Shown: one piece after another, positions 23,442 to 37,364 of the stretch
How positions within the stretch are numbered: position 1 is the first letter of the stretch
Layout: every line of letters begins with the position of its first letter
NCBI GenBank assembly: GCA_003993805.1
Contig: RSEF01000001.1
Location: 69,239,221 to 69,303,220 of the forward strand
Source of the DNA: Himantopus leucocephalus
Lineage: Eukaryota > Chordata > Aves > Charadriiformes > Recurvirostridae
Direction of reading: 5' to 3'
DNA: 64,000 bases
The notes under the pieces: model-generated
What the model was told of the DNA's origin: nothing
Seen by the model: only the letters and a program-made list of their open reading frames with translations
The model's database searches: none
Translations under genes and position numbers: made by a program

Positions 23442-25197
23442 GAATAAACATAATTTATTTGATTCTGTTATTTCCTATTTCAATTGCTTGACTTAGCAAT
23501 CTCGGTAATGGTCTTTAACAAATTCTTTCTTTATTTTCTTAAACAGGAAAAAGAGAGAAAAATGAAAACAAGCTGGAAAGAGATGAATTCCATCACGATA
23601 CCTCATTTTCCTCAGTAGAATGAGAACTGCAGAATTAGCACAGATTTCTGCTACTTGAGCTAATGAAGTGCCACTACCAGTCACGGGTTGTCATCCTCTG
23701 AGTAAAGCACTCCCAGAAGAGGATCACTGATGGGCACTGGTGAGAAACATGAACTGAGGATTTGCTTCTCGGCTGGGGTGACAAGTAATCAGGTAGATGT
23801 ATACTCCAGATTAAGCTAACCTGCTGTGTCTCCTCTGGCCTCTCACCATCCTTGCCGTTTGCCTTCCCTGCTTCATCCCAGACCTGGTCTCCTCCTACAG
23901 CAAGTCACAGTGGATCCCCTGATCTGGAGCTCCTGATCTCCCAATCTGATTAGCTCTTTGCTCACTCCCAGTATGACATTCTTTGCTCCCAGTCTACTTG
24001 GTTGGACCACTTTAACTCCCCATTCCCCCCTCCCGACCTCGTTCCCCATCTAGCACAGCTCTGGGATCCAGTATATCTGTCTGAGATTTTCTCCATGGTG
24101 CATTTGAACAACTCTGTCCTCTGTACTCTTGATTCGAACAAAGGGACTGCTGCGACCAGAGGAAGGACAGACCCCTGCTTTCCATTTGGGTGCCTAGACC
24201 TCTTGCGGGTCATGGTAGCAGATGCCTATCTACAGCAAACAGGACCTTTGGGAAAGTTTGCTGGTAAAATCAAAGTCATCTTTATTAAACGTGCACCATG
24301 CTTTTTCATACACTTATTTCACGAGGATAAAAACAACATGTCCCTGACACAAATGCTATCTTCTATCAGATTTTAAGTCCTTGCACCAAACTTGTGAGAT
24401 GTAGGCTTTGTCACAGAAGACACCAGAATTTTTAAGCGCAGCACATTTTCCCCTACAGCCTGTCAGACACATCAGACATGTCTGAATTGTTTTACACTAG
24501 TTCCCCTTGAGAATGTGTGTCAAGTAAAAAGTCCTGAATTATACAATTTCGTATTGTTTAGATAGCACAACGGGGTTGAAAGATTTAATCTCATAAAAAG
24601 CATTCTAATATCTTTAATGACCACTATACAGACCTCCATTCCTTAGAGAAGATAAGGAATGTCCTTGCAAATAAGAAAAATTAGATCCTGCTGTGCCAAG
24701 GCCTACGCTCTAAATAGTTCAAGGTGACCAGTGTACAGCTCAGCCTGTTACATAAAATAATTTGCAAAGGTCAGTAAAAATTAAAGACAAAATGACAGTT
24801 TCTTTCAAGCAAAAAAGACCCAGTGATAAGCCCCAAGGACTATGCTGAAATCATGTCCAGTAAAGAAGAAAAGTATGAGACTAGAATTAGTGGGACAAAA
24901 TTGATATACTGGAGAGTAAGAGTAGCTGATGAGCACAATCATGAGAGGATGGGATATTCTGCCACTCTGGTGCTCCTAACGTGGTGAGTCAGCTGCAAGG
25001 AAGCAAAATTTGACCCAAACTGCAGGAAGTTAGGTAGAGAGCAGGAGCACAGCCCAGCATCGTTGCAGACATTTGCCCCATCCCCTGCAGCCTGTCCACC
25101 ATGGCTGTGTTGCACTGGGCATTTATTGTCAACATGAAAGGCGTACAGACAGACAGGGTTGGACCAGAAGGAGGAATCCAGGTGGCCTCACACCTCC
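23442..25197. other. Non-coding stretch
   Basis: No gene is recognised. A 124-codon frame at 24,002-24,376 overlaps an 83-codon frame on the other strand, and neither shows a domain or splice context. Confidence 0.45.
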
Positions 25198-25890
25198 ACT
25201 TGTGTCACGTCCCTATCCGGGACGTGGCGGGGGGGTCCGGGAGGACCTGTAAAAATTCCACGTGTGAGATTAAGACACAAACGAGTTCAGATGCCATCTG
25301 CTAAAGCTTGTTATCTCCCAGCCTTGATTACTGAAACAAGCACTAAAGTAAAGGAGGCAGAAGAGGAAAGGCAGGAGAGAGAAGCGGTATTACGGAGCAC
25401 AGCAAGAGGACAGTCACCACTGTAGGCCCTTTTTGCCGTTCTGACGGTCCTTTTAGCATCAGTGGTGTCCCGTTGACTCAAGATCCTCTGGTCACAACGA
25501 TGCTGGTGGTTGCGGGGTCCCAACTGTGGAGGGACACAGTACTAATTTACAGTTAAAGTCTACTTGATACTTGACCAATCAGTATAGAGGCCACTTTTGC
25601 TTGGCCAATCTTTGCGTAACAAGTATCTTGGAAGATGGTTGCCCCTGATGTAGCCCTTGGTGGTCATGTACACCACGTCGGTGGACAACTTTAGCACATC
25701 TTGTAGCTTAGTCCAGCAAGTTTCAGGTGCCCACTTAGTTCAGCAAGTTTTGGGTGCTTCTGACCCCTGTTGCAAACAGGATATGGCTGGTCCGCTTGTG
25801 ATAAGAGCCATCTGGACTACCGGTTTCCTATTGCTAATTTTGCTTGTGGTAAGCAAATCTTGAGACATCTTATTGGTCTCTTACAACTTG
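25198..25890 (-). mobile_element. Solo LTR with 5-bp target-site duplication ACTTG
   Basis: The element itself is 25,203-25,885 (683 bp). It begins TGTCACGTCC and ends TCTTACA, giving the TG...CA ends of a retroviral LTR. It is flanked by ACTTG at 25,198-25,202 and ACTTG at 25,886-25,890, a perfect 5-bp target-site duplication. No internal viral genes are present, so it is a solo LTR left by recombination. Inside are two CCAAT motifs (near 25,575 and 25,605), a short internal duplication around CAGCAAGTTT at 25,715-25,755, and a GC-rich terminal part (25,203-25,250). I infer minus orientation because the GC-rich end with TTGTGTCTTAATCTCA on the minus strand looks like an R/U5 region; this is not certain. 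The 5-bp duplication fits several classes. The good preservation suggests a younger insertion than most others here. Confidence 0.85.
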
Positions 25891-28800
25891 CGTTGGCTAA
25901 ATCCTGAAAAACACCTGGAATGAGACCATCGCAGCCCCCTGGTTTGTGCTTTTCTTTCCCTCCCTTGTTCCTTCCTTTTTCACGTGCATTTCTCTTTGTT
26001 TTCTGTTTAAGAAGAGTCTACTTGAGATGTTAAAGCTGTGTCCTCTGGGGAGCTGCCTCCATGCTGTTAATAGCTTCCAAAAAGCTGTGTTAGAGAGAGC
26101 GGAGGACTGCTGCAGTTTCCATGCTTCCGTGTGACCAACAGACAATATGCTGTTTTTCTAGCAAGGAACTTGCTATTCAGAGCCAATACCAGAGTGAGCG
26201 GCTGAGTTCCCTTCCCCTCCAGCTTTTGTGCCTTCTTTGTCCCTTATTCACATCGCCTGCCTCTCCAGGGAAGGACTGGGCTCTGACAATAGCTCCTGTA
26301 GCAGTTCCAGCCCATCTCAGTGAATTGAATAACTGTCTTTTCTAAAAACAACAATAAATTGTCTTTCTTACTATCTCTTTAAGCCTGTTAAACAATGGTG
26401 TTTTCCACATACAGATTCTTAACAGTGAATGGAAATTGGAGATTTTTAAAATAAAAGCCTTACTTTTCTGCATTCCAAATATTTTTATTCTTTTTCCCTC
26501 TTTTTTTTTCTGTCGTTAATGAAGGGTTTAAAAGATTTGGTGTGGCTCATGTTGCCACAGGAATAAACAAGCTAAGATTTATGCATTTGAAACCTCAAAC
26601 CCTATCCCAAAACATGTTCAGCAATATAGTCTTGTTACAGTGACACAGGACCTCTAATACAATTGACCCTCTAGGTCTATTTATTTTACTGAAATTTGAC
26701 TCAGCAAAGTTAAATCCCCTTATATCATTCTGGAAGACAACTCATTTTATGTCTGGATACAAACCAATTCACCTCCTAAGCCGCATAATCAACTCCTGCC
26801 CTAACATGCCAGTTAGCACTAGTGCAGCTGAATGGAAAAAGAAATCGTGATGGCTTTATAGAAATGTACTTCATTTCTATGGGATGCTCAGTCAGTATCA
26901 GAACAATAGTGGTGTATTAACTACTATGTCTAATGACATTATTTTTCCTCGGCCTAGGTAATATTTTTATGTAAGGGGATGGCAGCGTACTCTCATTGTA
27001 TTAAGCAAAATTCTTGAATGGATACCATGAAGTAACCCTTTTTTTTAAGCTTATTTTTACTTGATATTTGAGAAACTGTTCTGTATTAACAAGCTCTGGA
27101 ACAAAATCTAAAAGACAGGGTATTTTCCGTGTTTGAAAGGTTTCTCCATATGATTGCAATTAAGAAAAATTATGGAAGCATCTTATTCTCCAATTACTAC
27201 ACATTCTCCGATCAACGTGGTTTACTCTTCCCTCTTGCTATATATTCTTCTGTGCAGATTTTGGTGTGTCTTTGTTTCATTTTTTATATTTATGTATCTT
27301 TATTAACAAGCAAAACAGAAAAATCAGCTGTTTGAGGATGTGCTGGAGTGAACCGCTATAGGTAAATTTTATTTATTTCCATGTTCAGGCTATGGAAGGC
27401 GTTCTGGGGGATTCCTCTTTTCACCTAAACTTTTTAAGTCCATTGGAAAAGACTTAAAGGTTGGTCAAATAAGGCTTTTAATTTCTTTTTTTTTTTTTTC
27501 TTCTTCCCCATTCTGTGTTAGACGTTAGAATCTGGGCAAGACACCCCATTACCTTAAGCAATAAACCAGTTCTTTCCCTGTTTCAGCGCAATCTGTTTGA
27601 TATGTGTCCAGCCCTTTTGATCTCCAGGCTCCTGGTCTGGCCAAACAGACTGAGATTTTTCTAACTGGGCTATTATTTTCTTTTCCTCTTCTCCCCATTG
27701 ATCTAAACCATGCTCCCCACGCAACCTGAGAGGAAGGGCTTGTCGCCCAACATAAAGCAATGTCCTTGGCTAAGCAGATTACAGAGACAGCCCAAAAGCT
27801 CTCAGTATTCTTAGGTCCTACCACACCAGCTCTTATGGTACCCAAAGCATGGTTGCACATCTGCCTTATTTCCCTCACACTGCCTGATTACAGCGTTTCC
27901 AGGCTCCGCCAAGCTGGTGATGGCCACAGGACTACAGCCTGAAAAGGGGAAGACTGAAATACTGCATTCATCAAGACCGATGTATGTGAGGTAATCGTTG
28001 GTTGCTTGTAAGTCTGAGCCACTCAATTTTTAGTGGCTTGCAATGTCAATAACAGATTCTGTTTTTTCCTCTTCCTTGTCAAAGTGGAAGAGGCCCTTCC
28101 CTTTTATTGGAAACACTGCTTTTCTTCAGCTCCTTATATTTGCTCTACAAGTCCTTAGGCGTTTTTCTTAATATAACCCCGTGCTTCAGCTACAGTGCAT
28201 CATAGGTAATCGTATAAGAAGAAAGCGGTATATCTGATATGACTACTGCACGACTCTGATCTGACATGATCTCGTCACAATGCTGTTGGGACATGATTGC
28301 TATATTGCAGTCTGCACGGAGCTGGCACAGCGCTGGCGGGAAGCGTAAAGGCTGCAACAGAAATGCGGCAAAATTGGGAAGAAGGCAGTCAAGTGTGGCA
28401 AAATGTGAGCAAAGGAATGGAAAGACTGAAATGGAATATTAACAGTAAATACATTCAGGAAAAAATATCAGAGGGTGAAGACTTCTGTCTGCAGGTACTG
28501 GAAATGCAGACACTGACAATGAGAAGAGATGATTTTCTTTTTTCTTTTTTTTTTGATAGATAATGTATGTAGGAAAAATGAGGTAGGAAAATGAAAGAAA
28601 AACATTAACAAACACAACAAAAACTGTGTAAGGTGTTAGACTGTAGCATCATATTCCAGTAGCAAGAGTGGGAATCATTAACTTGAGCTATTTAGCATTC
28701 GTATCTGGGCAAGTCTGTAGGAAATTACAGCACAGAAAAATTCTGCACTAGCCTAATGGATAACCATAAATAATTTACAGCAACTTCTATCTTGTCTTCT

Positions 28801-31800
28801 ACAATTCAGTGGACAACTGACTGTGCTGTTATCTAGTTTTATCACAGCTATCTCCTTTTACCAGAAAATGGTGGCTTTTTTTTTTTAAGTTAATATACAT
28901 TTTTTTTAAACCACTCCTATTTTGGTTATTTGACTTTCTCAAAGGAAAAAGACGTGTCATGTTCATCGCTCGATACTGATACTATCCAGGTCCGGTTTCA
29001 CATTAATCCTTCTCAGTTTGTCATTCACCTGTGATTAATCAAGCTGAAGCTAAGAAATAAAATTATGTATTTTGTAAAGGTGAACTAAGATTTCACTCAC
29101 TGAGAAACTGTGAGTAGGAACACTAGGACAGACTGTCAGGAAGTCCAACTTGGTCTGCTCTAGCTACTTCAGTGGAGTTACACTGAGACATATTTGCTGA
29201 TAATTTGAATTTTGAGTATCCTTGTTATGTTCCTTTTAGTACAGTATAATCTCTGTAAGAGTAATAACTTGGAATAACTTTGTTTTGGTCGATATCTGAA
29301 ATGAAAATTATGTCATTAGCTGTGAGCTGTCTCCCAAGACAAAAATGCACCCAGTTATTACTTGAGACCAAGAAAAAATTTGCAATATTCTCCTTATTTT
29401 AATCTTTTACTGGATGACAATAATGACAAATTAGAAATTACTTCTGAGTTCCAACTTCATTTTAGCATTTAGGATATCTGCCTGCTGCACATTTTATATG
29501 ACTTCCAATTACAACAATATGTGAGACATCTCAGTCTTTGAGGTCCCTCACAACATGCACGTGGGACAGAAAATTGCTATTTTTGTGCAAATGCAAACAG
29601 AGCTATAGACTCACTAATTTGCCCATGGAAATATGTGATATATATAAAAAAAGTCAATCCAGTTGTCTTTAATCCCAGAGTATGTCTCTAATGGATGAAC
29701 CATCACCCTTGATCCTAGCTGAGAAGTCAAACCATACCTCCAAAAAATACATTAAAATTCATGATACTGTGGATCACTAAGATATTCCTTTGGGGCATGG
29801 CTTGTTTGAAAAGAAGTAAAAGAAATAAATTAGGCATTTAGTTAGTTACATATTGCCCACAGTTCTACAGAGTTGTGAAGAAAACAAATCTGGAGTGCTG
29901 CAGTGCACAACTTCATAATGCTGCAGTTAGATTTTCCCTTGTATTTACAGACTGGTTGATTTTAAAATCTATTCAAGCATCGGAAAATCATAAATATGCA
30001 GCTCCACAAATCCAGAGGTCAGATTTCTGTGACTGTAATACATAGCTTCTGCTTATGAAGCTCTCCAATTTAGGGTCAAACTCTGCTTGCTTTGCTCACG
30101 TTTGGTTTAGGATGGAAATACACATGTGAGTGAAGGAGCAGGTTTTGTCACAGTGTTATATGGCTGCACAGTGCTGACACTACTCCAAATATAAACAAAA
30201 ATATGTACTAAGGTACTAATCTAAGAGGGGCAGAATATGACAGCGTTTGGTAGGAGCATTTCTAAGAGGTGCAAGAGCGCTTGCATGGTTTCATAGGAAA
30301 TACACCTGAATCCTGATAGAAGTCTGTTTCTCTCTCCTTACCAGTACTTCTGAAGGTTCATACCGATGCAGTTGAAGGCTCATTTTGACTCCTCTATTAA
30401 TATCACAAATTTTAAATAAAGCAAGTCAACAGATACAAAAGCTGGTATCACCCTTAACCTCTTCAATTTTGCCTATACGCCAGCACGCACTATTTTGGAT
30501 TATGCAAACCTCAAGTCCTATTGTTCACTACACCAGTGTAAAGGAGCAGAAAGTAAAAACTTTAGCACATAAACTTCCCTCTCAAATCTGCCAGAGGGAC
30601 ACAGAGAATGGCCTGCCCCAAAGTCTAATTTCTCTACAGCTGGAAATCACATATGGAAAAGCAAAGGCAAAATGAACTTTGCTTGTCTGCCACCCTTCTC
30701 CCCCAGATGCTAACCAAACACAAAGGGTTTGACAAGGCAATGCTCTTAGATGTTCAGTATTTATCTAGATCCATAAATGCCTTGTGCTAATTGAGAGTAA
30801 AATGTGTGGGTTTTAGGTATTGTCTATCTAAATTCCTATATATATAATCTATTCTCTTTAATTTCATTATCATATAATCCCCTAAGAATTAACACCATGA
30901 ATAGTGACGCCAGAATGAAAAAATTGGAGAGAGGCTTGGGATATGTCATCCCTTAAGTCTTGGAACTTAATCAAGTCAGAGTGCTTTGTCTCCCACTGCA
31001 AAGAAGGGTTTTGGAACCGAGAGGCCAGGTGAGAGCCTTGAATTTTGTGTGCAACAGTCTTGATGTCTGTTCAGACACAGATGGCCAGGGGGCTCAGAAT
31101 GTGTTATTCCAGGTAATGCAGTCTTGCGTCCACCGTGGCTTTTAGCCAGGATTGTGACTTGTTTATCCTCTATTTCATTGTCCCACCCTCTATTCAGGGC
31201 CGTCCAGAGAAGTTGCGTAATAAAACAGAGGAGTTGGTTTGGCTCCAGCAGGTCCTGGTGCCTGTTGTCCACTGTGGGTTTGGTTTAGTTGTGTGGACGA
31301 GACTTGGGACACAATGAGAGGGAAACTCTAAATAGCTCAGAGGCTTTTGAAGAGGTGAACATTTTATTTACTAGCTAATTGCTACTGCAAATAAAATTTT
31401 CAGGAACCAAGATAAGGTTAGTTATATCTTTTTGCTAGGACATTTGCAGCATGATCCTTTGGCTTAAATTGATGGATTCTGAATTTTCTAATAAGCTTTG
31501 CTTCACTGAAAACCAAGTCTGTAAAAGCAGCAACACGTAAAAGCAAACCAACCCTTCTTATTTTCCCTGCATGGGTATTCAGAATCCTATCTCCAAACAG
31601 TCATAGAGAAAGTTTTCGGTGCTATATTTTTTTCTTGTTAGTTCAGCACAGCCAACAGTAAAGGCCTTGTTTACATTAAGCAAATGTGCAATGATGCAGC
31701 AAAATCAATTTAGTCACACTGATGCAAATCCCTCATACAGATGTAATGCCTGTGTGCAAAGTAGGGCATTACTGAATATACACAATATTTTAAATGAAGT

Positions 31801-34800
31801 GAAAGAGACAGATTCTATTCTTCTCAGCTGATTCCTTAATGTGATTCATATAGATGGCCCTGAAAGCCTAAGTTGAAAAAAAAAAGGACTTTCTGGTGAA
31901 AAATAAGGGTTCATTAGGAGTACCGTTGATCACGAAGGAATATCATGACCTCTAGACTGCAAGTTGCAGTAGCTTAACAGATAGATTAATACTTTTAAAA
32001 AACACCGTTTACATTTAAACTGAGCATATTTGACCTTAAAACCATTGGGAAAATAAATATGTGATTGCATAACTCCATTTTACTGTTACTTTTCAGAACA
32101 GAAGTGAAAATGAATGTATTTTTGGTCCTGGGCTGTTCTTAGTAATTTAATGTGATCTGCTGTCAACAAGAGGGAAAACAAACCTCTGACACTCAATAAG
32201 AAGAGCACAAAATGTACCTTACTGTGGGTATTCAGCCAAAGACCTACGGGCAAAAAATGGCACAGCCCGTGAAGGCATTACTGAAAACCAGGTGGGGTCG
32301 GCAAGTGAGGTGACAGTAGGAATACCAGTAATGAGATAAAGACCATTTTCCTTTCCAGTCAGCAGAGGTTTGGGGATTTTTTTTTTATTATTATTTTTTA
32401 AGTTTGGGTTTTTTTTAATAAAAATGCTTTGGAAAATTGTGAAGCTGGAGTAAAAGTTTTGGTCATTTGGTAAATGTCTTCTAGATGTTTTTTGGGGAAA
32501 AAAAAGATTCCAAACACTTTATGTTGCAGTATAACATTTATTTAACATCGTAATAAATGAAAGACAGAAATTCAAACAAAACATTTTTATTGAAAATATA
32601 GTTTTTAATCAAATCCAGTCTATGTCTTAAAAGCTTTTCTTTACAAAGTATTTTAAAATCTGAGAATTTTTTTCCTAATCTGAATGGAAGCACATTCTGA
32701 AATCTGGAAATCTTTTCTTAAATGAAATTTTGATTCTCATTACAGCTAAAGACTCACACTAGGGAAGTGAAAAAAGATGTCCTATGGGGCTTCCTTTCCA
32801 TGTGCATTCACCTACTACCATCACTACAGATGCTGAAAGTGACTGTTAAAGCAACATTTTTTTCCTCTCCCACCCTCCCGAAAAAAGAAAAAGAAGTTTA
32901 GGAAGTCCCTTTTCAGGAATGAAGTCAGGGCTGCGCCTCATCCTGGTGGGTTACAGTCTCGCAATGGAGACAGGTGACTTGAGAAACACTGTTCTGTAGG
33001 TCCAAATTCTCTTTGGACCTTCCCAGAAACATACATTAACAGGAGTTTGCAATGCTTCATTTTTTTCTAACAACAGCGCTAACACTAACAAGAACCCAAG
33101 TAGGAAACCCTCATCAGAGAAAGAGACGGGGGCAAGGCAAGTGCTTAGGCAGGCAGGGAGCTAAGAACTCAATTATTACTGAATTTCAAATCCACAGGCA
33201 CTACAGCTATGCCCCCTACCTTATAATTCCTGAGATTGCTGAGATTTATCAACAGAAGCTGTGGACCCCACTGGATAATTCCCAAGTTCCTTGAAATGAG
33301 TCTAATACCCAACAGGGTTACTTGTGCTGCTGCAGAAAGCTATTTCTGGCCTTTTACGTGTCAGAAAAGAAACTGGATGTGACGGATTTGGAGCTGCCCT
33401 GTGATAATTTAGGAATACAGTCTGTTGGCCTGATTATTTGGATGAATGTCTGAGTTTAACTCATCAGGGGTTGGCTTGCAACTGTAGTCCTAAATAATCC
33501 CTGGGCCGGTCTATACTTGCAACCCTGAGATGCCCCACTTCCACTGAGGCTGCGCAGCCAGGGAGCACGGGGACTCAGAAGGGGAAGAGATTCCATTTTG
33601 AACCACAGCATCTCTGCATGGGCAGTCCCAGCATCCTGCTCATCCCTAGAAGAGATGTAGGTCTCCAAAGGTCCACTGGGGATTAGAAATGGGACCTGTA
33701 ACTGTTTGATAAAATAATTGGGTAGAGCATTGTTAGGGTTCATCACCTGGGATGCGTTCATGTTTAGCCATGTTCATTCCATGTGTCCGTGGAATTTTCT
33801 ATGGAAGTGAAGGTTAAAAAATGCATTCTGGAAGAAAAAGGATTTGTGAATCGCACGGTCACGATCAGCAGTTTTTATCTAATACGGGGCATTCAGAATT
33901 GGCATGTTGCCTCTCCTTCTAGGCAAGCCCCTTTTCCATGACAGGGGACTTAAGGGGATGACCCCGGGGCTAATTTACAAAAGCACAGTGACTTCTCTGA
34001 ACATGAAACTAATGGGAAGCTGTGCAGTGATGGTGCTATTCCACAGTTTACAGTGAAGGCATGTTGGGTGGAGCACTGGAAACATTACAGGGCGGCTGGC
34101 CCACTCCAGGGCGTTGGACCCAGCCTCATCTGTGGTGAGCTTCCAGCTGAGACCAAGCTGGTCAAGTGAATCTCCTCTCGATTGTGAAAGAAGAATGCCA
34201 GTGGTTATTTGGCAGGTGCTGAAGCAATATTTGACTTGGGTAAAGAGCATATATAATAGGACACAAGGAAGGTTTCTAAGAACCCATACCTGAATTTGGA
34301 AGAAAAGATTTTTTTTTTTCTGTATATGTTGGGTGAGCGAAGTATAGAAAGCAGAAAGTTGAAAATCCTAAGAAAATTATCCAAACCAGGTTGTTCTCAC
34401 TCTCTCCTGATTGAGAGGAAAAGCAGGCAGTTTGCTACAGCTTTACGGGTCCTTGACTGTGGAGTTCAAAAAGGCAGCCTACAGGCCTAAGCCATATTCT
34501 AGATTAATTCCTAATTCAGCCATCATAGCTAGGGAGGCACTATGTTCATTCACTGCTTATTCCAGCTGTTTTGGTATGTGAAGTTCTCCTTCTTCACTGT
34601 TGCTGGAAAGGTTAATATATTACATTTCCATACCTGTGGATTTCTAATGCACTCCTCTTGCCCCCACTGAGCATCTTTTATATTTATGGATTTCACTTAA
34701 CAGCAAACCCAACCATATATTACGACATCCATTTGTCAAGAGAAGCCAGACTAGAAAATGCTGTATATTCTGGGACAGATCCTCCCAGTGACTGCTTCGT

Positions 34801-35649
34801 GTTGCTGGTAGTGGAGTCTGGCCAGAAAGCTGCTATATCCACCCCTTGGATGACCACAGTGGCAAAAGCATTTTTTAATGATACAGATGGAGCGCTGAGT
34901 CTCCTCTGCCACTTCCTTCACTGTTGCCACATAAGGGATAAAACTTGAGCTGTCCGGATCACACTGCAAGCCCCATGGCTTTATTTTGGTCTCTGAAACA
35001 ACTTTGGAAAGAGACTGTTTAGTGTCACGTGCTGTCTGAGGAGGAGGACATGTACATGCCGACGTTTAGGGGTAATCCGGGAAGGGTTGCGTTTTGTCAG
35101 GCCAAGTGACTGACTACCAGAAAATCTAGAAATGCAGGGAGGAGACAAACTGAACCAGAGACAAAAGGAAGAAATCAGAGCCAGCAAGTAAATTCTGAGT
35201 GCAAGGAACTCCTAGTTACCAGCTCTCCATTGGGAAGTTCTGCTGGGCAGTTGGCAGCCGTTTCCTTCTGCAGCTGAAGGTTTCTGAATGGTAACTTTTT
35301 GTGGAGTATGTTGCAGGAATCTAGATTACAAATGGCAAAGATCTAGATTGTGGTCACAAAGTGTGCATCTAAACAGAAGGCAAAATGCTGGAGGAATAAT
35401 ACTGCTTCTGGAATTTGCTTTAATTGGGATGTCCAGAAGAAGCTGAGGATTTCGTAAAACTCACATATTGCGAACAGAAGTAACAAGTAGCATAGCAAGC
35501 TCTTAAGCTCTTCTGTGAGCATGGAAGAGGGAAGGAGAGATGAAGTAATTTGAACTTCTGGTTGTTCCCTGCAGCAAGTCAACACAATTCCCATGCTTTC
35601 TAAGCTGACTCTATTAGCTTGTCACCATTTTAATTTTTTTCTCCATTGG
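25891..35649. other. Long non-coding stretch
   Basis: Nearly 10 kb with no recognised gene or mobile element. It is AT-rich, with many short poly-A and poly-T runs (for example near 27,487, 28,545, 28,878 and 32,380). Two overlapping minus-strand frames at 27,549-27,878 are discussed as a finding. Everything else open is short, and I recognise no domain. Confidence 0.45.
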
Positions 35650-35713
35650 TTTGTCTCATCCCAGTGAAACACCAGAGAACTTTTGTCTCATCCCAGTGAA
35701 ACACCAGAGAACT
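35650..35713. repeat. Perfect 32-bp tandem duplication, two copies
   Basis: The 32-base unit starting TTTGTCTCATCCCAGTGAAA at 35,650 is repeated without mismatch from 35,682 to 35,713. Perfect identity indicates a recent duplication, or an assembly artefact. Confidence 0.92.
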
Positions 35714-37364
35714 CAACAAGTCGTAGGCTGCTTCTGACAGAAACCAGCCAAAACCGGCAGCTGTTTTCAGAGTGAAGGCAGCATGGCACCTATTGCCCCA
35801 TGGTAGCTTTGTCTATATCGCCTTTTAGAAGCAGCTCCAACCCAGCTCTGCCTGAGGTCCCTGTCGGCCACATGCTGCATAGCTGTGGCCCAAAAGCAGT
35901 GCAGCCAGGCGAGTATAATGGGGTGCAGCTTCCTTCATTAATTGTTTCCACATTCTGTATGAGCAATGCAGTTACACCTGAAAGCTTTTTCCTTCACTCT
36001 CTTGTCTTCCTCCACTGCACAGCTGGTTATCTTGGGATGGTGGTTTCTGCCCCTCCCTAACGCTTTTTGCTCCTGTCCTGAGTACTCCTAATACGACGCC
36101 ACCACTAACAGGAAGGAGAGCAGGGCTCTACATTCAAATTCAAATCATACAAGTTCAAACATTTATTTTAAATCGGATGCTGTTCAGACGCCACGCGACT
36201 ACAGATTTTGCAGCACAGTTCGTGTCAGCTTTGCAAACATCCCAAGCAAACAAACTTTGCAGGAAACGTAATCGTATCATTTTACTAATCTCTGGGATAC
36301 TGGCTCATGGGGATCATCGTTTCCAGCAAAGTGTCTGCTCAGACCCTTTGCAGAGTGATCTTTGTACTGTTTGACATCCCGATTTTCCTGTGTTAACACC
36401 TGTTGGAGAAACAGCTTATACTAGTTACAGAAACCACCTAGTTTGATGATCTCATGACTTGCTATCATCCCTCACAAATATATTATTGACTTTCCAATCA
36501 CGTTGGCTATTAAAACTAATCAAACATACTTCAGTTATCCCCTGCTTCCCGATAGACCCATTCTAATGGCATTTTTGATACTTTTTCATCTTACAGAACC
36601 TCCTTAGCTTTAATCCCCAAACCCATTTCATCATTAACATTTACACGCTCTCGGTGTGTTAACTCCCATCACAAGGAGCTGTTAGAACATCATCGCGGGG
36701 TGTTGGACAGCCAGGCGGGTGTGTGTGGGATCAGAGAAAGAGGACGAGGGGGCTCTACCCCCCCACTTGGCGAGTCCCAGCAAAGGGAGAGAGGCAGCTG
36801 GACTGGGAGGAGAAGGTGTGCTGCAAGGAACTACTTCTGGTGACATTTTTTCCCTGTGCGTTGGCAGGTCAAGAGTAGAGAAGGTACAGCTTGTCCCCTC
36901 TGTTGATAATCTTAAGCAGGGAATGACATTTATCTCTTAACAGTTCCTCATTGCAAAGCCAAATCTGCTTCCCCCCACCCCCCACCCCAAAACAACCTGT
37001 AGTATTGTTCTCCTGTTATCATGGTAAATTATGGATGTGAGACATGCTGAATCACGACAATGCTCCTGCACGCAGTTGTGCTATGCGCTGGAGAAATTTG
37101 TCTTTTGTCATGTATGGCTTTTTTATACTCCTGTTTATTACAGGTGCGATGTCAGGGGCTTGATGGGATTGCAAGGAAGTGGGTAGGGTGCTGGTTGCTC
37201 TGGGATTTTAAGCACAGACTTCGAGAATATTCTGAGGAGTGTGGATCAGGTGATGATTGACCTGTGACCAGTGCATAAGCAGCACTTCATGTCTGTGTGT
37301 GTACTTAAGTTACAGCATTTGATTCAATAAAATGCTGTGTCCAAACTAGAGTTGTACTTTTCCA
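35714..37364. other. Non-coding stretch
   Basis: No gene is recognised. The segment 36,710-36,870 is somewhat GC-richer, and a C-rich run with CCCCACCCC units lies at 36,970-36,990. The frames at 35,800-36,060 and 36,719-36,940 have no recognised domain. Confidence 0.45.

Noticed and set aside
24002..24376. 124-codon plus-strand frame
   Set aside because: Overlaps an open frame on the other strand and has no known domain.
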